This document shows positions 53,199 to 60,600 of a stretch of 64,000 nt of DNA, in pieces. Made by a program: the position numbers and the translations under genes. The DNA comes from Asanoa ferruginea. GTDB taxonomy: Bacteria > Actinomycetota > Actinomycetes > Mycobacteriales > Micromonosporaceae. Below the pieces are notes generated by a model. It saw only the letters and a program-made list of their open reading frames with translations. It was not told the origin of the DNA and made no database searches. The DNA is taken from contig NZ_QUMQ01000001.1 in the NCBI RefSeq assembly GCF_003387075.1, positions 8,804,001 to 8,868,000 on the forward strand. Reading direction: 5' to 3'. Numbering within the stretch: the first letter of the stretch is position 1; the number at the start of each line of letters is the position of its first letter.

Positions 53199-53507
53199 CT
53201 ACTCCACGCCGGCGAGGCGGAGCAGAGCGGCGGTGGCGGCTGCGGCGACCACCACGAGCACGAACGGTGCGCGGCGCCAGGCCAGCACCGCCCCGACCGC
53301 CACCCCGACGGGCCGGGCCACGCCGGCGAACACCCCGGAGTCCGTGAAGGTGGCGGTGGCCGCCAGCGCCGCCAACAAAGTGGCCGCCGCCATCGGCAGC
53401 AGGACCTGGACCCGGGTCGGCAGGGCGACCCGTTCCCGCAGCACCACCCCGGCCAGGCGGAACGCGTAGGTCCCGATGGCCAGCCCGACGATCACCGCAA
53501 GGATCAT
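53199..53507 (-). CDS. azlD: AzlD-type branched-chain amino acid exporter subunit
   Basis: 102 residues, almost entirely hydrophobic, with three or four transmembrane helices (LAVIVGLAIGTYAFRLAGVVL at the N-terminus; FVLVVVAAAATAALLRLAGVE at the end). Size and setting after azlC define AzlD. It overlaps azlC by 4 bp. The pair exports branched-chain amino acids such as leucine. Confidence 0.9.
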   Translation of the reverse strand: MILAVIVGLAIGTYAFRLAGVVLRERVALPTRVQVLLPMAAATLLAALAATATFTDSGVFAGVARPVGVAVGAVLAWRRAPFVLVVVAAAATAALLRLAGVE

Positions 53508-54205
53508 GACGGCACCTCCGAAGAACGCGGGCCCCGGCGGCGGCGCACGGCCACCAGCAGCAGGCCGCTCAACGCCATCAGCACCGGCAACCCCGCCGGC
53601 AGGATCGGGGTCGTGACCACCGCCACCAGGGCACCGGTCAAGGCCACCAGGCGAGTCGTCGGGTCCTTCAAGGTCGGCAGCAACAGCGCGAACAGGCCCG
53701 CCGGGAACGCGGCGTCCAGGCCCAGCCGGTTGGGGTCACCCGCGTTGCCGAGCAGGACGCCGAGCACCGCGCCGATGTTCCACAGGATGAAGAGGGTGCA
53801 GCCGGTTGCCCAGTAGGCCCGGCGGCGGCGCTCCGGGTCCTGCTGCGCCAGCGCAAACGCGACCGACTCGTCGATCAGCAGGTGTGCGCCGAGCAGGCGC
53901 TGCCACCAGCGGGTGCCGATCACGTCGCCGATCGCCAGGCCGAACGGGAGGTGTCGAGCGTTGAGCAGCAGGCCCGCGAAGATCGCGGCGAACGGGTTGC
54001 CGGCCGCTATCAGGCCGACGGCCAGGAACTGCGAGCCGCCCGCGAAGACCAGCAGCGACATCAGGATGGTGAGCCCGGCGGGGATGCCGGCGGCGACGGC
54101 GATCGCGCCGAACGAGATGCTCACCGCGAACACGGCCAGGCCCAGCGCGCCGACGTCGCGCACCAACGACCGGTCGCTAAGGATGGAGCGCACGGCGGCG
54201 GTCAT
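53504..54205 (-). CDS. azlC: AzlC-type branched-chain amino acid exporter subunit
   Basis: 233 residues with about seven hydrophobic helices. The AzlC hallmarks are AVSISFGAIAVAAGIPAGLTILMSLLVFAGGSQF and LLNARHLPFGLAIGDVIG. Together with azlD (4-bp overlap) it forms an exporter. Divergent from the XRE-cupin regulator at 54261 over 55 bp, a common arrangement for azlCD and its regulator. Confidence 0.92.
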   Translation of the reverse strand: MTAAVRSILSDRSLVRDVGALGLAVFAVSISFGAIAVAAGIPAGLTILMSLLVFAGGSQFLAVGLIAAGNPFAAIFAGLLLNARHLPFGLAIGDVIGTRWWQRLLGAHLLIDESVAFALAQQDPERRRRAYWATGCTLFILWNIGAVLGVLLGNAGDPNRLGLDAAFPAGLFALLLPTLKDPTTRLVALTGALVAVVTTPILPAGLPVLMALSGLLLVAVRRRRGPRSSEVPS

Positions 54206-54234
54206 GGTTACCGATCGTGCCGGGCGCTGCTAGT

Positions 54235-54250
54235 GTTCGTCAAGTCGAAC
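54235..54250. promoter_or_regulatory. Candidate operator in the azlC / XRE-cupin interval
   Basis: GTTCG-TCAAGT-CGAAC, a 5-bp inverted repeat with a 6-bp spacer, in the centre of the divergent 55-bp interval. Likely the autoregulatory site of the XRE protein, by position only. Confidence 0.4.
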
Positions 54251-54260
54251 GATTAGACCG

Positions 54261-54827
54261 ATGGAGCGAACAGTGACCGAGCCGACGATCGCCGCGACCA
54301 TCGCTTCCGCTTTGCGCCGCGAGCGGGAGCGGGCTGGGGTCTCGCTCACCGAACTGGCCCGCCGCGCGGGCATCGCCAAGTCGACGCTCTCGCAACTGGA
54401 GAACGGCGTCGGCAATCCGAGCGTCGAGACGCTCTGGTCGCTCGGGGTCGCGCTCGACGTGCCGTTCAGCCGGCTGGTCGAGCCGCCCGCCCCGGCGCTC
54501 AGGGTGATCCGCGCCGGCGATGGCCCGCGGATCAAGTCGGACCAACTCGACTACACGGGCACCCTGGTCGCGGCCGGCTCCCGCGCGGCACGCCGGGACA
54601 TCTACATCATGACCATCGAGCCTGGCGCCGTACGCGCTGCCGAGGCGCACACCCCCGGCAGCGTCGAGCACATCGTGGTCGCCCGGGGCCGGCTGCGGAC
54701 CGGGCCGGCCGGCGAAACCGTCGACCTCGAACCCGGCGACTACGCGATGTTCGCGGGCGACGTGCCGCACAGCTACGAGGCGCTCGAGCCGGGCACGTTC
54801 ACGGTGTTGGTGATGGAGCACCCGTGA
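54261..54827 (+). CDS. XRE-family regulator with C-terminal cupin
   Basis: 188 residues; ATG at 54261 (a GTG at 54273 is possible). The HTH (VSLTELARRAGIAKSTLSQLENG, about 28-50) is followed by a cupin_2 domain (about 110-185): EAHTPGSVEHIVVARGRLRTGP and LEPGDYAMFAGDVPHSYEAL. The cupin probably senses a small molecule such as an amino acid. Divergent from azlCD, which it likely controls. Its last 29 bp overlap the convergent ABC ATPase gene. Confidence 0.92.
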   Translation: MERTVTEPTIAATIASALRRERERAGVSLTELARRAGIAKSTLSQLENGVGNPSVETLWSLGVALDVPFSRLVEPPAPALRVIRAGDGPRIKSDQLDYTGTLVAAGSRAARRDIYIMTIEPGAVRAAEAHTPGSVEHIVVARGRLRTGPAGETVDLEPGDYAMFAGDVPHSYEALEPGTFTVLVMEHP

Positions 54828-55776
54828 CCGCCTCCCGCGTGTAGAGCCTGGCCACCACGTCTTCGATGTCGGGCTCCACGATGGACACTTCACGCAGCGC
54901 CAGCCCGGCCAGGCGGGCCAGCAACTCGCCGGCGGTGGCCGTCTCCAGGTCGTACTCGATGCGCAGTGGGGTTATCCCGACCAGCGTCGCGCCCGGCACC
55001 TCGGGTGGCAGCGCCAACGGCTCGTCCAGCTCGACCACCACCCGCCGGCGCGACCCGTAACGGGCGTGCAGCGCCTCGATCGTGCCGTCGTGCACCACCC
55101 GGCCGTGGTCGATGACCAGCAATCGCCGGCACAGCCGCTCGATGTCGGCCAGGTCGTGGGTGGTGAGCATCAGCGTCACGTCGCCGCCGGCGCCCAGCTC
55201 GGCCAGGAAACCGCGGACCGCCTGCTTGCTGACCACGTCGAGGCCGATCGTCGGCTCGTCGAGGAACAGCACCTCGGGGCCGTGCAGCAGCGCCGAGGTC
55301 AACTCGCCGCGCATCCGCTGGCCCAGCGAGAGTTGGCGGACCGGGGTGTCGAGGAACGCGTCGAGGTCGAGCAGCGAGCGGCAGCGGCGCAGCCGGGCGG
55401 CGTGCTCGGCCGGCGGCACCCGGTAGACGTGGCGCAGCAGGTCGAACGACGCCGCCAGCGGCAGGTCCCACCAGAGTTGCGAACGCTGGCCGAAGACCAC
55501 CCCGATCCGCCGGGCCAACCGGGTGCGCTGGCGCACCGGCGACAGCCCGCAGACGCTCACCTCTCCCCCGCTCGGCGTCAGCACCCCGGTCAGCATCTTC
55601 AGCGTGGTCGACTTCCCGGCGCCGTTGGGCCCGATGTAGCCGACCATCTCGCCGCGCTCGACCGTGATGTCGACGCCGTCGACCGCGGCCACCGTGCGCC
55701 GGGTCCGCCGCAGCCACCCGGCCCGGACCTTCACCTCGAAATCCTTGCGCAACCCGCGCGCCGCGATCACCGTCAT
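54799..55776 (-). CDS. ABC exporter ATP-binding protein
   Basis: 325 residues from the ATG at 55776; the long frame above is a shadow of the permease. Walker A GYIGPNGAGKSTTLKML (about 49-65), signature LSLGQRMRGELTSALL, Walker B VLFLDEPTIGLD, D-loop and H-loop TTHDLADIERL. The last ~90 residues are an extra C-terminal domain as in drug/lipid ABC-2 exporters. Partner permeases are directly upstream. Substrate unknown. Confidence 0.92.
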   Translation of the reverse strand: MTVIAARGLRKDFEVKVRAGWLRRTRRTVAAVDGVDITVERGEMVGYIGPNGAGKSTTLKMLTGVLTPSGGEVSVCGLSPVRQRTRLARRIGVVFGQRSQLWWDLPLAASFDLLRHVYRVPPAEHAARLRRCRSLLDLDAFLDTPVRQLSLGQRMRGELTSALLHGPEVLFLDEPTIGLDVVSKQAVRGFLAELGAGGDVTLMLTTHDLADIERLCRRLLVIDHGRVVHDGTIEALHARYGSRRRVVVELDEPLALPPEVPGATLVGITPLRIEYDLETATAGELLARLAGLALREVSIVEPDIEDVVARLYTREAVTGAPSPTP

Positions 55777-55778
55777 CG

Positions 55779-56588
55779 TCAAGACCCCGTGCTCGTGTAG
55801 TGCCGAAGACCCAGCCGCCAGATCAGCGTGGCCAGGGCGGTCGCCGCGAGCGCGACCAGCGGCGCGCACCAACCGGTCCAGCCCGGCAGGCCGATCGGGT
55901 CGGGCACGCCGAGCAGCGCCAGGGCCGGGTAGTAGGAGACGAAGGCGAAGCCAAGGGTGTACGCGAACGCGGTGCGGAACCACCCGCTGTAGACGCTGAC
56001 CGGATAGCTGGTGAAGTCGCGGCCGCCGTAGGTGAAGGCGTTGCCGAACTCGCCCGACTCGGTCCACCAGAAGGCGACCGAGGCGGTGATCACGAACATG
56101 GCGCCGAAGAACACCACGCCGGCCACCGGCGCCACGATGGCGAGCAGCACCCGGGCCGGGGTCCAGGTGATCCCGGCGGTGCCGAGCGCGAACAGGTAGA
56201 CGCCCGCGCCGAGCGCCGCGCGGGACAGCTTGCGCAGCGGCAGGTCGAGCAGCAGCAGTTGGGGCAGAGCGCGCAACGGGCGGACGAGGACGGTGTCGAA
56301 CCGGCCGGTGCGGACGTAGAGGGTGATCCGCTCGACGTTGCCGACCAGCATGTCGGCGGTGGCGAACGCGCACGCCGACATGCCGGTGATCACCAGCGCC
56401 TGGTGCAGGTCGAGGCCGCCGAGGGTGCGGGTCACGCCGAAGAGCACCAGGATCGTGACCACGTCGAGCGCCGTGGACCAGACGTTGGCCACCAGGTCGA
56501 CGGCGAACGACGCCCGGTAGGAGAACTGGCTGCTGGCCTGGCCACGCAGCAGTGCCCAGTAGGCCCGCATCGCCCCGGGTTCAGCCAC
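55779..56588 (-). CDS. ABC-2 permease (DUF990-like), second subunit
   Basis: 269 residues with about six transmembrane helices (for example LVANVWSTALDVVTILVLFGV and FVITASVAFWW). It ends 3 bp before the ATPase start and overlaps the other permease by 8 bp. The family is the ABC-2/DUF990 type, in which two different permeases and one ATPase form the exporter. The exported compound is not deducible. Confidence 0.85.
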   Translation of the reverse strand: MAEPGAMRAYWALLRGQASSQFSYRASFAVDLVANVWSTALDVVTILVLFGVTRTLGGLDLHQALVITGMSACAFATADMLVGNVERITLYVRTGRFDTVLVRPLRALPQLLLLDLPLRKLSRAALGAGVYLFALGTAGITWTPARVLLAIVAPVAGVVFFGAMFVITASVAFWWTESGEFGNAFTYGGRDFTSYPVSVYSGWFRTAFAYTLGFAFVSYYPALALLGVPDPIGLPGWTGWCAPLVALAATALATLIWRLGLRHYTSTGS

Positions 56589-57453
56589 CTTGCACCACCA
56601 GCTTGCGCTCGGCCCGCCGCTGCACCAGCCGGCAGAGCAGCAGCAGGCCGACCGCCCAGGCGGCCTGGATCGCGATCAGGCCGAGTTGGCGCGGCGTCGG
56701 GTCGACCTCGACCAGCACGTCGAGCGGCGTCTGGAACAGGCTGGGCAGCGGGGTGAGCAGCCACAGCGGGCCGATGAGCCAGTCGGGCAGGAAGCGCAGC
56801 GGGAAGTAGAGGCCGCCGAGCACCCCGGAGAGCAGCGTCCACAGGATCATCGGGCCGCGGATGTCGAGCAGCCAGTAGGCGCTCGCGTTGACCAGGAACC
56901 GGCAACCGAAGCAGAGCACGGTGGCCAGCACGACCGACAGGACGAACAGCGGCCACGTCGACCAGCGATGCGGCAGGTAGATCGGGAAGAACAGCGGGCC
57001 GATCAGCACCGGCGGCAGCAGGCGGGTGAGCACCGCGTGCCCGGCCCGGCCGACGTCGGTGGCGAGGTAGTTGGTCACCGGGTTGATCGGGCGGAGCAGG
57101 TCGGCGACGACGTCGCCGGTGCTGATCCGTTGGGCGAGGTCGGTCCACCCCCAGAGCGCCACGACGGTGAGCAGTCCCTGGCCGAACCAGACGAAGGTGG
57201 CCAGGCGTGCGGGGTCGTAGCCGGCGACGGTCGCCGTGCCGGCGCCGGCCGCGACGGCCAGGAGCACGTAGCAGCGGAGGAAGCCGAACACGGTGTTGGT
57301 GAACGCCCCGGCGACGGTGGCCTGCCGATAGGTGGAGTATCGGCGGAATCCGGCGACCGTTAATGCCCAGAATGTGCGGGTTTCAGCAGCGGCATTCGCA
57401 TAACGCGTGCGAGGGACAGTGGCGGTGAGCGAGTCCACGCCGTTACCCTCCAT
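56581..57453 (-). CDS. ABC-2 permease (DUF990-like), first subunit
   Basis: 290 residues from the ATG at 57453; the frame continues to 58650 opposite the repeat protein, which is a shadow. Six hydrophobic helices; typical pieces are FLRCYVLLAVAAGAG, STGDVVADLLRPINPVTNYLATDVG and RFLPDWLIGPLWLLTPLPSLFQTPLD. The RISTGDVVADLLRP stretch matches DUF990 permeases as I recall them. First gene of the three-gene exporter operon, divergent from the giant WG protein. Confidence 0.85.
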   Translation of the reverse strand: MEGNGVDSLTATVPRTRYANAAAETRTFWALTVAGFRRYSTYRQATVAGAFTNTVFGFLRCYVLLAVAAGAGTATVAGYDPARLATFVWFGQGLLTVVALWGWTDLAQRISTGDVVADLLRPINPVTNYLATDVGRAGHAVLTRLLPPVLIGPLFFPIYLPHRWSTWPLFVLSVVLATVLCFGCRFLVNASAYWLLDIRGPMILWTLLSGVLGGLYFPLRFLPDWLIGPLWLLTPLPSLFQTPLDVLVEVDPTPRQLGLIAIQAAWAVGLLLLCRLVQRRAERKLVVQGG

Positions 57454-57611
57454 CCGCGACATACGCCGTATCGGGCCGCATGACAGTATCGGGGTGCCGG
57501 CGCATGCCGCGCGACACAAATTCCGACGAGGTGACCCGCCGTGATTGATCGACGCGAACCGCGCTACTGCGGGTCGCGCGCGTGGATCGCAGGGCGGAAC
57601 GGCCGGCGCGG

Positions 57612-60600
57612 ATGAGCAACGAAAACGCCGAGCGCCGGCGCCGCGACGGCGGCCGCGGCCGCAGCCGGCGCGGCGGCGAAGAGGCCCGGCCAGACGCCGG
57701 ATGGGGCGACGATGACGGCTGGCTCCGCGAGCTCGGCCGCAGCAACGACGCGGGCTCCGGCGGCGGCAGCGGCTACAAGGACCCCAACGACCCCTGGGCC
57801 TGGGCGAAGGACCGCCCGCCCGCACCCGGCTGGTCACCCACCGGCGGTGTGCCACCCGGCCCCGGCGGGCCAGGCTGGGTCGACGACCCGGCGGAAGCAC
57901 CAGGTTTCGGTCCCCGCGGCCCGCAGCGAAGTGCGCCGGGCGAACCTTCCTGGGTACGCGAGCGCACCGACGAATGGTCGGCCTCCGGCGGCGAGCGCTA
58001 CCCGGGTGACAAGCCCCAGCGCGGCGGCCGCCCAGCGGGCCGTGCCGTGGTCCGCGGCCGGGCCGGCGCGGCGCCCGAGCCGGCCGACGACGAGGGCTAC
58101 AACGCCGACCCGCGCCTGGCCGACCCGAGCAGCACCGACCCACACATGCCCGACCCGTTCGCGCCACACCCGATCTCACCGGTCGACGGCGTCGGGCGAG
58201 GTCGTGGGCGCGTTCCCGACGCACCCGCTCGCCGCGGGCGGGAGGCGGCGTTCCTCGACGAGCGCGGGCCGGCCTACGACGAGCGGCCTGGGAGCCGGGG
58301 CGGGCGTCCGTCGGGGCCCGGGCCGGAGTGGGCCGGCCGGCCGCAGTCGCCCGCCGGGCCTGGCTGGGATGATCGGCCACAGTCGCCCGCGGGTCCCGGC
58401 TGGGACGACCGGCCGCAGTCGCCGGCGGGGCCGACGCGGCGGATCGTGCCGCGCGAGGCGGCGTTCCACGACGAGCGCGGACGCGAAGCCGCATTCCACG
58501 ACGAGCGCGGCCGAGGCGCGGCGGGCGACCGCGGACGCGGGCCCGCCGACGACCGCGGACGCGAAGCCGCATTCCACGACGAGCGCGGCCGAGGCACGGC
58601 GGATGACCGCGGACGCGGGCCCGCCGACGACCGCGGACGCGAAGCCGCATTCCACGACGAGCGCGGCCGAGGCACGGCGGGCGACCGCGGACGCGGATCC
58701 GCCGACGACCGCGGACGCGAAGCCACGTTCCACGACGAGCGCGGCCGCGGCACGGCGGATGACCGAGTGCGCGGGCCCGCCGACGGCCGCGGGCGTGGGC
58801 CGACGGACGAGCGCGGGCGCGAAGCCGCCTTCCAGGACGAGCGCGGCCGCGGACCCGCCGACGACCGCGGACGCGAGGTCACCTTCCTTGACGACCGCCG
58901 ACGCGGACGTGCCGACGAGCGCGGCCGTGGGTCGGCGAACGACCGTGGCCGCGAGGCCGCCTTCCTCGACGACCGCGGACGCGGAGCGGCGGACGAACGT
59001 GGGCGCGAAGCCGCCTTCCAGGACGAGCGCCGGCGCGGACCAGCCGACGACCGCGGGCGCGAAGCGGCGTTCCACGACGACCGCGGACGCGGGCCAGCGG
59101 ACGAACGTGGGCGCGAAGCCGCCTTCCAGGACGAGCGCGGCCGCGGACCAGCCGACGATCGTGGCCGTGAAGCGGCGTTCGTTGATGATCGGCGGAGTCG
59201 GCCAGCAGACGACCGTGGGCGCGAAGCCGCCTTCCACGACGAGCGCGGACGCGGACCAGCCGATGACCGTGGGCGCGAAGCGGCATTCCACGACGAGCGC
59301 GGACGCGGACCGGCCGACGACCGCGGACGCGGGGCCACCGATGACCGCGGGCGCGAGGCCGCGTTCCTCGACGAGCGGGGACGCGGTCCTGCCGACGAAC
59401 GCGGGCGTGGGCCGGCGTTCGACGACCGGTCCGGGCCGCCGCCTTGGGAGCAGGGTCGGCGGGTTGCGGCCGGGCCGGTGTCGCCTGGGTACCCCCGCGA
59501 CGTCGACCCGCGCGATGTCGACCCGCGCGACGCGCCGCCGCCGTTCCCCGACGAGCGCGCGCCGGGACGGCGTCCGGCTGGACCGCCGCGTCAGGTGGAT
59601 CGGCCTGCCGCGTTGCATGACGAGACGCGGCCCCGGCGGGGCTACGACGAGCGAGTTGGGCCCTACGACGACCGCGATGGACCGCGGCGGGCCGATCGGC
59701 CGGGCGGCTGGGAAGAACGGCGTGGCACGGCCGCTGGGCCACCGCCGCGCGATCCGCGCTACCGGGAGCGGCCGGTGGAGCCCGTTTCGCCTGCCTACCG
59801 GGACGAGCCGGGGTCGCCCGCCTACCGGGAGCGGCCGGCCGAGCCCGTTTCGCCCGCCTTCCGGGAGCGGCCGGTCGAGCCCGTTTCGCCGGCCTACCCG
59901 GATGGACCGCGTCGGGGGGAGCCGCCGGTCCGCGAGCGTTTTCCGGAGCCGGAGCGCCGGACCTACCGCGAGGAGCAGCCGGCCGCCTTCCAGCAGCCCG
60001 CGCCGCCGCGTCCAGAGGAGCGCCGGGACGAGCGGCCGGTGCCGCCGCGCTACGCCGAGGAGCGGCCGGCCGCGTTCCGGGAGCCGGTGCGGCCCGCCGA
60101 CGAACGGCCCGTGCCGTTCCGGGAGCCGGTGCAGCCGCCGGTCGTCGACGTGCCCGATGGGCCGCGCCGCGAGCGGCGACCGGCCGCGTTCCAGGGCGAA
60201 CGGATCGCTCCGCCGCCCGCGCACGTCGACGAGTTGCCGACCGCGCCGCTGTCGCCGCCTCCGCCGCGCCGGCCCGAGCGGGACGGTGGCACGCCCGAAC
60301 CGTGGCTCGCGACACCGCCGCCGCCGTTCGCGCCTGAGCCGGCCGTCGAGCGCGACGTCCTGCCGCCGGTCGAGGACAGCGGGGCGGCGGAGGCTACCGC
60401 CGCCGTGCGGGTTCCGGCACCGCGCAGTGGGGACTCGGCACCGGCCTACCCGCGGCGGCTGGCCGACGACGAACTGCACGCGGCCTCGGTCGGCGATGAG
60501 TCGTCGGCCGCGGAGCCCGCGGCGTCCCGCGACGACGTCGGCTGGTTCGCCGCCGCGGCCGACGAGGTCGCGGCGACGACCGCGCCGCACGAGTCGCCTG

